A DNA stretch of 64,000 nucleotides from Sphingobacterium puteale (GTDB taxonomy: Bacteria > Bacteroidota > Bacteroidia > Sphingobacteriales > Sphingobacteriaceae), in NCBI RefSeq assembly GCF_003627955.1, contig NZ_RBWS01000019.1, positions 1 through 64,000 of the forward strand, written 5' to 3'. Position numbers and translations under genes: made by a program. Each line of letters opens with the position of its first letter. Position 1 is the first letter of the stretch. Below are positions 17,867-27,909 of this stretch, piece after piece. Below the pieces are notes generated by a model that worked only from the letters and a program-made list of their open reading frames with translations, made no database searches and was not told where the DNA came from.

Positions 17867-20800
17867 ATGAGTTTTTATCAATGCATGCGTGTTATGAAAA
17901 TCACCATGGTATTTTTAACTTGTTTGTTGGTGAAAGTCAGTGCGTTTACTTATGGTCAACGGATTACACTCAACAGGCAAAATAGCAATATCCCAACTGT
18001 TTTAAAAGAAATAAGGCAGCAGAGCGGCTATGATTTTTTTTACGATAATGGCTTATTTAATCGAGCAAAAACCATTAATATCAGCCTCAAAAATGCGACT
18101 GTGGAGGAGGCGTTAGCGATCTGTTTTGCAGGACAGCCTTTTGGTTATGTCGTGAAGAATAAATTAGTTGTTGTGACAGCTGCGCCTTCGGGTTCCAGCA
18201 AAGCAACTCCTATAGTACAGCAACAGCTCCTTTCGGGGCGGGTAACCGACCAGGAAACCAAGCGCGCGCTGGCCAGTGTGTCTATCCGTGTCAAGGGAAC
18301 CTCGGGTGGGACGAATTCCGATGCCAATGGAAACTTCTCCTTAACGGTTTCCAGAATTCCGGCAACATTGGTTGTTTCGTATTTAGGTTATCAGACAAGA
18401 GAACTGGAGATAAAAGAAGCACAGGCAAATCTTGCGGTCAGTCTGGCACCACTTGCGACAGCCCTGGAGGAGGTCACTGTTCAGGCAAGGCGCAAAACGA
18501 ATACGGAAACGGCCGTACTGGAAGAACGTAAACGTGCATCCATTGTACAGGATGCTATTTCCGCTGAAATGATCGAGCGAACAGGAAGTATCACAACTAC
18601 TCAGGCGCTACAGCGTGTCACGGGAGTGACCGTAACGGATGATAAATATATTGCCGTTAGAGGGCTAGGGGACCGGTCTGTGATTGGACAGTTGAATGGG
18701 GTGCGGCTGGCATCTTCAGATCCTGATCGTAGTGCGATCCCCCTGGATCTCGTGCCTGCGTCACTGCTGGACAATATTACGGTTTATAAAACAGTTACGC
18801 CAGATAAGCCCGCAGATGCAGCTTCTGGTATCGTTGAACTCAAAACGAAATCTGTACCAGATAAGATGACATTCGAACTTATCGCGCAGACCGGTCTCAA
18901 TTCGAATATCGGTCTGGGCGGTAATTATAATAGCTTCTGGAATAGCGAAATGGGATTGTTAGGGACAAGAATTAATAAAAAGGACCTGTCACGGGATTTC
19001 CTGGATCTCGCGAAACAATATCCCAATGGCCTCAGTTCGATTCAGGATATGATCGCCAATAGCAACTATAGTCCCTCCGGATATCAGGAAGTGAACCGCA
19101 TCAATGGTATTATGAAAAGTTTTGATCCTGTCATGACGACACGATATCGTCGGGCACCTATGAATCAGCTGTATTCCGCTACCTTTGGAAATAGCTACGA
19201 CGTTTTCGGTAAACACAAATTGGGACTTGTTGTCGGTGGAAATTATTACCGAAGGTTCTCGGATACTTATCAGGGCGAACTGACACAATACAGTATCTAC
19301 CAAGGTGTCGTTACAGGCAATCCCGATATATTCAGTTTTAGAAATATCCCCAATTATATCACGCCCAATAGCTTATTTATGGGCAAATATCAAACCTATC
19401 AAGAAAATACAGGGACAGAAACTCTTAACTATGGTACACTTGTCGGTGTTACCTATCGTTTCAATCCACAGCATGAAATCAGCATGCAATACCTCGGAAG
19501 CTGGGGGGGTGAATCAATCGCAACTAATCTGAATGGGCGTTATGAATATTCAGGTTTACCGGGGGAGGTCCGAAGCACCATTCATTCCTTAAAACAGACT
19601 TTCCGAAATCTGAATACATTTAATTTACAAGGTGAACATAAGTTTTTGAAAGATGAATTTTCCCCGCGATTGAGCTATAACGTGGCGACATCAAAATCCA
19701 CCCAAAATGATCCGGATTTTAGATTTGTAAGTCTGGTGGATTACACCCCCAGAGGCGGGGGCTGGTATAGACGGCCCATTGTCGGAGAACAGGCAGGTAG
19801 CGATGATTATGTTTATTCTGAACACCTGTATGCACTCACATCGGGATATGTCAACGGATTTGGAAATTATGGCATTATCCAGGCCGAACCCAATGGTCGG
19901 AGATGGCGCAATTTAAATGAAGACAATTTTAATGCAAAAGCGGATTTAAATTTTCCTTTTAAGCTGTTTGGACAGAAACAATTGTTAAAGACGGGCTTTA
20001 ACTACCTGTTCAGAGACCGCAAATTCATGGAAAACCAATTGTTTCTGCCGGGATCGAATTTTACGGGCAATAAATCAATTCCTTTGTATGATGTGCAAGG
20101 AAATCTGGATCGCCTGGTCAGCAATGAAATAGTTGGCGTTGTGCTGCCCAAGGCCGGACAGGGGGAAGGAATGATGCCAATAGGAGGATTTCTATACAAT
20201 AGCCAAAAATCACCAAACAACTATAAAGGCTATTTCGAAACCAATGCGCTTTATGGTATGCTGGATCTTAAAATTGCGGAGCAGCTACGTATAGCGGGAG
20301 GAGTACGGTTTGAGCTGACCAATATCGGATCGGCGGTAGATACAGCCAATGTATTTTTAGATCCTGCACTTACGGCAACATCTCCGGATGGAACACGTAT
20401 TCCATTGGATCCAATTAATCCAAATTCTGTCTATAAAACAGGTTACAAACCTTTTTATTCGGTAAATGCCACTTATACGCTCAACGATAATATGAATTTT
20501 CGTGGAGCTTTCAATACGACCTTGGCAAGACCGGAGCTGCGGGAGATTACGAACGTCTTTGAATTTGATGCGTTCCAGATGGGGTTGGTCGTCGGTAATC
20601 CTAATCTGAAAAATCAGTATACACAAAATGCAGATTTTCGTTGGGAATGGTTTCCTGCAAAAGGGGAAGTGATCGCTATTTCTGCTTTCGGAAAACGTAT
20701 CGAGAATCAATTGGTCAAAGTTTTTAATTTAAAAACGGAAGGTCTGGCCGCCACTTACCCTGAATTTCCGACAATTCAATTCCAAAATGATGCTAATGTC

Positions 20801-21334
20801 GGTAAAGTGTGGGGACTGGAGTTCGAGGTAGTCAAGAATTTAGGAAGCTTATATGATCCTTTGAAAAATCTGTTCCTCGGTACAAACCTCCTGTTGGCAC
20901 AGAGCGAGATAAAAAAATCTGCCGAACGTTATGAAGCGAATCGTTCCCTTGATCGGTACACGCCTAAAAATAGCCCTTTGTTTGAACAAGCCCCTTATTC
21001 CATCAATGCTTGGTTAAATTATGATAATGGCAAGTCCGGCACTGATCTGACCTTGACCTTCAACATGGTGGGCGAACGTTTGGTACAGATTAATCTGACA
21101 GGGGAGCCTGATCTGTACACGCAGCCCGTGCCTTATCTTGATTTTGTGTTTTCACAAAAGCTGAATAAACGGATCTTGTTTAAAGGCTATGCCAAAAATA
21201 TTATGAATCCTGCCATAAAAACAGTGTATGCAAACCCACAGACCGGCGGGAAATGGTATGGAAATGAATACATCAACCGAAGCTACAAACGTGGTGCGGA
21301 AATTATGATCGGTTTTACCTATAACTTATTTTAA
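17867..21334 (+). CDS. TonB-dependent receptor with STN signalling domain
   Basis: 1155 residues. Order: signal peptide (to about 31, 'AFTYGQ'), secretin/TonB short N-terminal (STN) domain at about 35-100 ('LKEIRQQSGYDFFYDN', 'NISLKNATVEEAL'), carboxypeptidase-regulatory-like domain at about 120-205 ('LSGRVTDQETKRALASVSIRVKG'), plug ('TTTQALQRVTGVTV', 'IAVRGLGDRSVIGQLNGVRL') and a barrel ending 'AEIMIGFTYNLF'. The STN domain is what contacts FecR in trans-envelope signalling. No SusD gene follows; the next gene, four bases on, encodes a different lipoprotein. Substrate unknown. Confidence 0.93.
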   Translation: MSFYQCMRVMKITMVFLTCLLVKVSAFTYGQRITLNRQNSNIPTVLKEIRQQSGYDFFYDNGLFNRAKTINISLKNATVEEALAICFAGQPFGYVVKNKLVVVTAAPSGSSKATPIVQQQLLSGRVTDQETKRALASVSIRVKGTSGGTNSDANGNFSLTVSRIPATLVVSYLGYQTRELEIKEAQANLAVSLAPLATALEEVTVQARRKTNTETAVLEERKRASIVQDAISAEMIERTGSITTTQALQRVTGVTVTDDKYIAVRGLGDRSVIGQLNGVRLASSDPDRSAIPLDLVPASLLDNITVYKTVTPDKPADAASGIVELKTKSVPDKMTFELIAQTGLNSNIGLGGNYNSFWNSEMGLLGTRINKKDLSRDFLDLAKQYPNGLSSIQDMIANSNYSPSGYQEVNRINGIMKSFDPVMTTRYRRAPMNQLYSATFGNSYDVFGKHKLGLVVGGNYYRRFSDTYQGELTQYSIYQGVVTGNPDIFSFRNIPNYITPNSLFMGKYQTYQENTGTETLNYGTLVGVTYRFNPQHEISMQYLGSWGGESIATNLNGRYEYSGLPGEVRSTIHSLKQTFRNLNTFNLQGEHKFLKDEFSPRLSYNVATSKSTQNDPDFRFVSLVDYTPRGGGWYRRPIVGEQAGSDDYVYSEHLYALTSGYVNGFGNYGIIQAEPNGRRWRNLNEDNFNAKADLNFPFKLFGQKQLLKTGFNYLFRDRKFMENQLFLPGSNFTGNKSIPLYDVQGNLDRLVSNEIVGVVLPKAGQGEGMMPIGGFLYNSQKSPNNYKGYFETNALYGMLDLKIAEQLRIAGGVRFELTNIGSAVDTANVFLDPALTATSPDGTRIPLDPINPNSVYKTGYKPFYSVNATYTLNDNMNFRGAFNTTLARPELREITNVFEFDAFQMGLVVGNPNLKNQYTQNADFRWEWFPAKGEVIAISAFGKRIENQLVKVFNLKTEGLAATYPEFPTIQFQNDANVGKVWGLEFEVVKNLGSLYDPLKNLFLGTNLLLAQSEIKKSAERYEANRSLDRYTPKNSPLFEQAPYSINAWLNYDNGKSGTDLTLTFNMVGERLVQINLTGEPDLYTQPVPYLDFVFSQKLNKRILFKGYAKNIMNPAIKTVYANPQTGGKWYGNEYINRSYKRGAEIMIGFTYNLF

Positions 21335-21338
21335 TCCA

Positions 21339-23072
21339 ATGAAAATCAATGTCTTTACCAATAGTTATTGGCGGTTGTTGGGAGTTTCGGCTTTATGTTC
21401 CCTTTCTTTTTCCGCTTGTAAAAAAGAAAAGCTGGACGTTATTACCGACAATCGTTCTGTAACCGAAAATAGACCAAATTCGAATTCGAGAATTGTTAAC
21501 TTATTTGACTACAACCAACTTATTGCCAATGGTGATAGCTTGACCAATTTTGTGGTATTACATCCGCTAAATCAGGATAACTACAAATATCCGGGGACAT
21601 CGTATTTCCCAACGGATGGACGTCTGGGGAAAATATGGCCTATTCCACAAGATCTTTTTAACCAGAAAGAAGAGGCTGAATTGAGTTTTGCTGCACGTTA
21701 TTATACGGGATTTGGTGTAGACCATGATCTTAAAATCAATGTAAATAATAGTTATGATACACCCAAAGATTATTTTTTGCTACCAACTACGTTCATGAAT
21801 GGTCAGCCTGAGGTTGTCTCCATAGCGCGGGCAGCGACAAGCCCGGATAAACCCGATCATTTCAAGATCAGGATTGTGAATCTAGCTGGGGCAATTAAAA
21901 ATCCAGCCAATGGATTGACGGGGGCACAGGAGAATTTGGTTGGGGAGATATCGCTGGCCTATGCCGACGGTGCACTGGTTAGCCCAAAGACCAATGCAAT
22001 ATCAGTTGCACGTATGGCGTCTGAATATATTGAATTGCCTTACGGTACTTATCAATTCAAGGTATTGCTTCAGGATGGAAGACCGCTTCCCGCATTGGGA
22101 TCCGAACGACATGAATATGGTCTGATTGATCTGCCAACTTCTACCATCCCGGAAAATCATGCAAGATCAACTAATCTGGTCTATGCTCCCATTCAGGACT
22201 TCAAGCCCGGTGGGGTATATACGATTGTAGTTGCTCCGCAGAAATTTAGCTATATCTCCAATGAAATAGATGAAACTGTGAATGTCTATCAGAATTCATT
22301 TCAGATTATTACAGATATCGCTGCGCCGGTGAACCAAAGTTATCTTCGGATACAGGGAGTCAATGCATACAAAGACCAGTCCATCGGATTTAAGATAGAC
22401 GGAAAGACACTTGCATCGGGCCTTGATTTTGGAGAAGTGAGTGCGTATGGTGTATTTACCCAGAAACGGTATACGATTGAGGCAGTCGACAATTCGGGCA
22501 ATGTTATCGCTTCCCTAAACTCGGAGCTACGCAGTAATCAAAATTATACGATTTGGATATACCCGGATCAAAATGGAAGGGCTCAACTGTTACTGATTGC
22601 CAATGATCTAAGTGGTACGCTGCCTTTACCTGCCGAAGATGATGGTACGTATAGCAGGCTCGCCTTTAAGTTTTTCTTTTTCAATCGTTTCCTGAATCTA
22701 TCTATTGGTAATCCTTATATCACGTTTACACTTCCAAATGGGCAAGCTATCGGAAATCATTCCAATGTGAATCTTCAGCCGGGAATTCCGTCGACACATA
22801 TGCCTTACACGAATATGAATACGATGATGGAGCCTTACCAGATTATGGCTTATCGATCTAAGCCTGATGTGGTTCCTGGCGTGTGGGCCGAAGATATTGA
22901 TGTATTGAAATCTACTGACTTTATTGCGGATAAATCTCTTTATACAAAAATAAAAAGAGCATTACCTGCTCACGAACCCGGAATTTATACCGTCGCATTA
23001 ATTGGAAAAAGCGGTGCAGGAGCATCTGCTAAAGAGAAAGCTAGAATGATCATTATCAAACATAATAAGTAA
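21339..23072 (+). CDS. Lipoprotein with DUF4397-like domains
   Basis: 577 residues; lipobox 'SFSAC' near residue 27, then 'KKEK'. Two beta-rich stretches resemble DUF4397: about 180-330 ('FKIRIVNLAG', 'EYIELPYGTYQFKVLLQDG') and about 335-430 ('YLRIQGVNAYKDQSIGFKIDG', 'NYTIWIYPDQNG'). DUF4397 proteins are extracytoplasmic and mostly uncharacterised. It starts four bases after the receptor stop, in the place where SusD would be expected, so a surface role as receptor partner is plausible (inference). The C-terminal third is unassigned. Confidence 0.75.
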   Translation: MKINVFTNSYWRLLGVSALCSLSFSACKKEKLDVITDNRSVTENRPNSNSRIVNLFDYNQLIANGDSLTNFVVLHPLNQDNYKYPGTSYFPTDGRLGKIWPIPQDLFNQKEEAELSFAARYYTGFGVDHDLKINVNNSYDTPKDYFLLPTTFMNGQPEVVSIARAATSPDKPDHFKIRIVNLAGAIKNPANGLTGAQENLVGEISLAYADGALVSPKTNAISVARMASEYIELPYGTYQFKVLLQDGRPLPALGSERHEYGLIDLPTSTIPENHARSTNLVYAPIQDFKPGGVYTIVVAPQKFSYISNEIDETVNVYQNSFQIITDIAAPVNQSYLRIQGVNAYKDQSIGFKIDGKTLASGLDFGEVSAYGVFTQKRYTIEAVDNSGNVIASLNSELRSNQNYTIWIYPDQNGRAQLLLIANDLSGTLPLPAEDDGTYSRLAFKFFFFNRFLNLSIGNPYITFTLPNGQAIGNHSNVNLQPGIPSTHMPYTNMNTMMEPYQIMAYRSKPDVVPGVWAEDIDVLKSTDFIADKSLYTKIKRALPAHEPGIYTVALIGKSGAGASAKEKARMIIIKHNK

Positions 23073-23084
23073 TGAAACCATCAC

Positions 23085-23170
23085 GATTTATTCATTCACA
23101 TAGGGGAATGGTTAACCGGGCGAAGCGAGCTCATGAATGCCGCTTAAAGCAAACACTCGATGAATAAATC
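23085..23170 (+). promoter_or_regulatory. Intercistronic inverted repeat within the FAS1/TonB locus
   Basis: 'gatttattcat' (23085-23095) pairs perfectly with 'atgaataaatc' (23160-23170) around a 64-nt loop that contains a smaller stem 'aagcg'/'cgctt'. It fills the only sizeable gap (135 bp) in the first part of the operon. It may tune expression of the downstream lipoproteins; no T-run follows. Confidence 0.35.
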
Positions 23171-23207
23171 TGATCGCTTCACTACAGCTGAAAAATAAAA
23201 TTAAACG

Positions 23208-24413
23208 ATGAAAACACAAAGAATATTACATGGCGTAAGTGTATTAGGCCTTTTTCTCATCCTGTTCACAGCTTGTACCAAAATTGACTATACACAGATC
23301 GATGAGCCTGCTTACCTCAGGGTATTTAATAACATCAATTATGTGCAGACCATGGGCAGCAAGGATGATAAGGTACCTTATTTCTGTATGCTCATCAATC
23401 CAAAGACTGGAGCTGACGGGAAATTTACAGGAGCAGAAATCATAGGTGATTTTTTGGACAAGCGTGATCCTTATGCGCCACCTTATCCTTCACATATCGG
23501 CAACAGCACAAGTTTGAGTAATCCAGAATATCCGGGAAAAGAGAATGTACTGGTTGGTCCGGTTTTAAATGGATTTGATCTAAGCAGCTGGGCACAGATT
23601 CCATCTGGAGAAGTGCGCCTTGTATTTGCTTACCGACCCAAAAATACAGTTCCGTTCTTTGAATTGGAAGAACGCTTAAGAAATGACATCCTGATAGATA
23701 CGGTGATTAACCTCCAAAGTAAGGAGGTGTATACATTGCATCTGCTGCAAAAAGATTTTGTCAAGAAAGACCATGGGATTTTATTGAGGCAGGAAAACTT
23801 CCATAAACTCCCTTTATCGGATTCATTGGTCTACGTCAATTTTTACAATATGAGCGCAAAAGGATTCTGGGAAGCTGATGCCAGTTTAAAAGATGACGAT
23901 TACAAACTCGCAAGTTTTAAGTATGGCATCAAGGATGAAATGAACGTGTATATGTCGCTTTATGAAAGTCAGGAAGAGTTGAGCCACTATGCCGCCACCG
24001 TAAAAGGATATCGCGGTAAGTTTATGGCCACAATCAGACGTAATACGAACTCAGATGTTGTAAGTTCCTATGCGAGCTTTCCGCTATGGGCAAGTAATCA
24101 TGCGAATGGCATTCGAACATCCATATGGGAACGGTTTGACTTTTTTGCGCCCGGAATGAATCCGGTTACAAATCCTTTTTACGATAGTGACCGCAATACA
24201 GGAAGCAATTGGGCTGTACTTAACTGTCTTCTGAATGGAAAAGTTGGATTAACAAGTAATGAAAATGGAACGCTGCTTCCGAATTTATTGGTCAATGTCC
24301 ATTCCGGAAAAGACAACCCGCGCACTTTCGCTACGGTCAACACGATTGAAGTTGTTAATGGTCGAGTGTACTTAACGACAATACAACGGAAATATGCACC
24401 TCCTATCTACTAA
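23208..24413 (+). CDS. Lipoprotein of unknown function in FAS1/TonB locus
   Basis: 401 residues with signal and lipobox 'LFTAC' (Cys near 23). I do not recognise a family. The start ('EPAYLRVFNNINYVQ') resembles the first strand of DUF4397-like Ig domains, and repeated strand-rich segments with many aromatic residues suggest an extracellular beta protein. It lies between the DUF4397-like lipoprotein and three fasciclin lipoproteins, 12 bp upstream of the first of them, so it is probably one subunit of the same surface assembly. Confidence 0.7.
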   Translation: MKTQRILHGVSVLGLFLILFTACTKIDYTQIDEPAYLRVFNNINYVQTMGSKDDKVPYFCMLINPKTGADGKFTGAEIIGDFLDKRDPYAPPYPSHIGNSTSLSNPEYPGKENVLVGPVLNGFDLSSWAQIPSGEVRLVFAYRPKNTVPFFELEERLRNDILIDTVINLQSKEVYTLHLLQKDFVKKDHGILLRQENFHKLPLSDSLVYVNFYNMSAKGFWEADASLKDDDYKLASFKYGIKDEMNVYMSLYESQEELSHYAATVKGYRGKFMATIRRNTNSDVVSSYASFPLWASNHANGIRTSIWERFDFFAPGMNPVTNPFYDSDRNTGSNWAVLNCLLNGKVGLTSNENGTLLPNLLVNVHSGKDNPRTFATVNTIEVVNGRVYLTTIQRKYAPPIY

Positions 24414-24425
24414 ACATAAGCAAAG

Positions 24426-25538
24426 ATGAATCGAAATATAAAATATAAGATGGCTAAGATGAGGTTTATAGGCTGCTTTTTTGTATACCTGTCTATTTCT
24501 ATCCTACAAAGCTGTAAACATGACAATCTTACTATGCCTGTACCGAATGAAAATATACGGCCGGCAGCAGATTTTATTCATAATAATTACGAAATGCGCC
24601 TATTTGATGCTGCGCTCCAAAAGACAGGAATGGCAGTGGAGCTCAATGAAGCGGGACCATTCACAGTGCTCGTACCCAATGATCTTGCATTTAATGAAAT
24701 AGGGATATTTAGGCCAACTGATTTTGACAGGATGAATAAAGATAGCCTACGGCGGATCATTGCCTACCATATCCTTCCCCGACGCCTTTATTTGAGTGAT
24801 ATTCCGAGCAACGCTGTCGATTTTCGGTATGCAACCCTTGAGGGGTCAGAATTATATGCTTCCATAGGTTCGATCATGCCCGGGGCAACTGCACCATCCA
24901 ACATGTTGTTTTTCAGCGGTGCAAAGACAATCCGTAAAGACGTAGTGCTGTCCAACGGTGTCCTGCATGTGCTTGATAAGCTGATGAAGCCCCAGTTTGA
25001 AAAGAATATTCAGGAATGGTTGAGTGATAAAAAGGAATATACGGTGTTTGTCGCCGGATTGAAAAAATTTGGACTGTGGGACCAACTTGCTGAAAAAGGT
25101 CCATTCACGGTGTTCGCACCAACAAATGAGGCACTGGAAAAGAAAGGAATTACGATGAACTTTTTGGATACCGCCGTGCCTGAAAGATATATAGCTGAGG
25201 TATTATTCGGTGCCTATATCATGTATGATAAACATTTTTTTATCTCGGATTCGCAGGTGTTCAGCATTATTAATTCGAACGGTTCGTATAAGTATCATTT
25301 GAAAGATAATATCCATTACATGGAATACTTGGCGAATGAGACTTATCCGACCTGGAAAATGAGTTACTATATGAAGCTTAGAAGTAACGATACATTTTAT
25401 TCAATTATCCTGGCGGATATAAGTTATTCGGTCGGGGCTAAAATGGACTATCTGTGTAGTAACGGTGTGGTACATGATTTGGATCAAGGCTTAGTAAGTC
25501 CTGATCAGGTTATTAAAAAGGAAGAAAATGAAAAATAA
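24426..25538 (+). CDS. Fasciclin (FAS1) domain lipoprotein 1
   Basis: 370 residues; lipobox 'ILQSC' (Cys near 30). Two FAS1-like domains: about 48-192, with the hallmark 'GPFTVLVPNDLAFNEIGI', 'IIAYHILPRRLYLSDI' and closing 'SNGVLHVLDKLMKP'; and about 195-360, with 'GPFTVFAPTNEALEKKGI' and closing 'SNGVVHDLDQGL'. FAS1 domains mediate adhesion or bind glycans and polymers. Its 3' end overlaps the next gene by 11 bp, showing translational coupling within the operon. Confidence 0.9.
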   Translation: MNRNIKYKMAKMRFIGCFFVYLSISILQSCKHDNLTMPVPNENIRPAADFIHNNYEMRLFDAALQKTGMAVELNEAGPFTVLVPNDLAFNEIGIFRPTDFDRMNKDSLRRIIAYHILPRRLYLSDIPSNAVDFRYATLEGSELYASIGSIMPGATAPSNMLFFSGAKTIRKDVVLSNGVLHVLDKLMKPQFEKNIQEWLSDKKEYTVFVAGLKKFGLWDQLAEKGPFTVFAPTNEALEKKGITMNFLDTAVPERYIAEVLFGAYIMYDKHFFISDSQVFSIINSNGSYKYHLKDNIHYMEYLANETYPTWKMSYYMKLRSNDTFYSIILADISYSVGAKMDYLCSNGVVHDLDQGLVSPDQVIKKEENEK

Positions 25539-26871
25539 ATCAATTAAGGTCACTCGACATATCGTACTGATGTGGGTTGCGGGTTTGCTCCTGATCTTCT
25601 CTTGTCGTAAGACCGAATTTATGCCTGACATTGTAGGTGAACAGGTTCCTTATCAAAACGAGGCAACACAAGATATAGGCCAATTACTGGCTAAACATAA
25701 CGAGACGAAAGTATTTTTAGGTGCCTGGCAAAAAAGCAATATCTCAGCACTTATTAAAGCGCAAGGTATTCATACGAAAGTCACGGTTTTGGCTCCAACC
25801 GATAATGCGCTCAAGCAAGCTGGAATTACAGCGGAGACTATTCAAAAAATGACAACCGAAGAACTTATCGAATTTGTTCAGTTTTATAGCTTCTGGGGTG
25901 AGCTTGATCAGACTAAACTTGGTAAATATAGTTTAATGGTTCGTTCGATGTTGAAAAATTCAAAATTTCGTGTTCCTTTTTATGATAATGAGGAACCTAT
26001 AGGACGACGCTATGACCTTTATTATTACCGACATTATCTAGCTGTAAAAGATGGAGAGCTACTGGTTAATGGTAAATCAGTAGGCAAATTAACTTACGAA
26101 TCCGCAACAGATGGGGGGATCTATTTCATGGAGAAATTTGTTCAAAAACCGACTATGACCATATTGGATGCATTAAAGGCAGACGGAAGGTTTACCTTTT
26201 TTATTGAATCTCAGCGATTGGCAGAGGAGGCATTTTTTGAGAAAATGTTGGATGATATTGAACCATTGTGGGGTTATCGAATGAGCAAAGAGGAGTTTTT
26301 AAGCTATTATCCCGATGCCAGGGCACCTTATACCCGTGGCTGGGTGGCGGAAAGCGATCCTATTTACGAAAATGAGGCCAATCTGACCTTGACCGCAACA
26401 TTTGCACCTACGGATGATGCCTTTAAACGGGCGGGATTTAACAGTGTACAGGATATTTTAGCGTTCAATGCCAAAAGAGGAGATGTGAGATATGATGAAT
26501 TATACTTTGAGCCCCGTGGAGCCTATCCGATGGATACTCTGTTCAGCTATCATCGCAATTGGGGAAGGATAGTGGCGACAAAGGATCCGGCATATGGTAT
26601 GGCGATGGGTAACAACACTGTATTTTATAGCAATGACCTGGATCCTGTATTGTTAAACGATTATTATGTGAATATAGGCGGTTCAGGTCAGGTTCAATAT
26701 GCTTATAAAATGCCATTCGCCTTTTCCCAGAATGAGAACCAGATCCAGATGAAGATAAAAAATGCAGAACAGGCGCCGGTCAATATGGTGGAGACGGATA
26801 TCAATACCATCAATGGACCTATTCACGTACTTGATAATTTGTTAGTTCCGAAAGGTTTTAAACTTAAATAG
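25528..26871 (+). CDS. Fasciclin (FAS1) domain lipoprotein 2
   Basis: 447 residues; lipobox 'LIFSC' (Cys near 26). A first FAS1 domain (about 45-210: 'TKVTVLAPTDNALKQAGI', 'GGIYFMEKFVQKP') and a second, longer one (about 215-445: 'LTATFAPTDDAFKRAGF', closing 'INGPIHVLDNLLVPKG') that carries a long insertion before the FAS1 core. It overlaps the upstream gene by 11 bp and ends two bases before the next. The insertion could form a specific binding face (inference). Confidence 0.87.
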   Translation: MKNKSIKVTRHIVLMWVAGLLLIFSCRKTEFMPDIVGEQVPYQNEATQDIGQLLAKHNETKVFLGAWQKSNISALIKAQGIHTKVTVLAPTDNALKQAGITAETIQKMTTEELIEFVQFYSFWGELDQTKLGKYSLMVRSMLKNSKFRVPFYDNEEPIGRRYDLYYYRHYLAVKDGELLVNGKSVGKLTYESATDGGIYFMEKFVQKPTMTILDALKADGRFTFFIESQRLAEEAFFEKMLDDIEPLWGYRMSKEEFLSYYPDARAPYTRGWVAESDPIYENEANLTLTATFAPTDDAFKRAGFNSVQDILAFNAKRGDVRYDELYFEPRGAYPMDTLFSYHRNWGRIVATKDPAYGMAMGNNTVFYSNDLDPVLLNDYYVNIGGSGQVQYAYKMPFAFSQNENQIQMKIKNAEQAPVNMVETDINTINGPIHVLDNLLVPKGFKLK

Positions 26872-26873
26872 AG

Positions 26874-27872
26874 ATGAGACAATATAAATTTAGCGCTAGC
26901 AGATATGTAATGCTTTTGCTGATCAGTAGCCTAACATTTGCCTGTAAAAAGGAGGACAGTGCTGTTGGCTTCGATAATAACAGTGTGAATCTTGTCGTTG
27001 CTGATAATTTTAATTTATCGGCGTTTAATGCTGCTTTGCGTGTAAGCAATTTGGATAAGGAACTGAAAACAGGTAAGGGACCTTATACCTTGTTGGCACC
27101 GTCGGATGAAGCTTTTGCTAATGCGGGATACACCAGTGTCGTGGAAATATTAGCTGAACGTGCTTCAATAATTTCGAATATCGCCAACTATCACCTATTG
27201 GACGGAAAATATGAATTGGATAAACTGCCATTTTTATTTAATCAAGAGCTGCAAACACGAAAAGGTAAAGTTTATGCCACACATTGGGTCAAAGGCGCAG
27301 ATACGGTACTCACATTAAATGGTGCCCGTATTTTGACCCAAAATTTGCCAGCCTCGAATGGACTGGTACAGGTCCTCGACCGGGTGATGACGCCTTATGT
27401 ACATGATAAGATTGTGGACGCGATCAATGCAGATGCAAGCATCAGCATATTTGCCCGAGCTGTCAAAAGAACTGCTGTGTTATCGGATAAAGGTAATCAA
27501 GGGCCTTATACCGTTTTCGCGCCAATCAATACGGCGATGGCGAAACTGGGATTCGCTTCGGTACAAGAGGTTGACAAAGCAGGTTTGGCAGAGTTGAAAC
27601 AAGTAGTCAACTATCATATCGTTCGCGATCGCCGCTTTGTATACGATTATATTCTAAGTACAGGTAACACAAATTTATCTAAGCAAACGATGCTGGATGG
27701 AAATAGTATTCAAATAAGATTGATTCCCAATGTAAACTCTCCGGGATCATTTATGGGCATCGCACTCCGTGGCCTGGGTAATACCAGTGACGTCCTCCTG
27801 TATAAACAGGATATATTAACTGGTGAGGGGGTACTGCATATTGTCGATCAGGGCTTGCAGATTACACAATAA
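26874..27872 (+). CDS. Fasciclin (FAS1) domain lipoprotein 3
   Basis: 332 residues; lipobox 'LTFAC' (Cys near 24). It has two compact FAS1 domains: about 40-178 ('GPYTLLAPSDEAFANAGY', 'NYHLLDGKYELDKLPF', 'SNGLVQVLDRVMTP') and about 180-330 ('GPYTVFAPINTAMAKLGF', 'NYHIVRDRRFVYDYI', 'GEGVLHIVDQGL'). Of the three FAS1 genes this is closest to the family consensus. It is followed 37 bp later by the Oar-like receptor. Confidence 0.92.
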   Translation: MRQYKFSASRYVMLLLISSLTFACKKEDSAVGFDNNSVNLVVADNFNLSAFNAALRVSNLDKELKTGKGPYTLLAPSDEAFANAGYTSVVEILAERASIISNIANYHLLDGKYELDKLPFLFNQELQTRKGKVYATHWVKGADTVLTLNGARILTQNLPASNGLVQVLDRVMTPYVHDKIVDAINADASISIFARAVKRTAVLSDKGNQGPYTVFAPINTAMAKLGFASVQEVDKAGLAELKQVVNYHIVRDRRFVYDYILSTGNTNLSKQTMLDGNSIQIRLIPNVNSPGSFMGIALRGLGNTSDVLLYKQDILTGEGVLHIVDQGLQITQ

Positions 27873-27909
27873 TAAAAAAGTTTTATCTCACGATTTAGGA
27901 AAACAAGAA

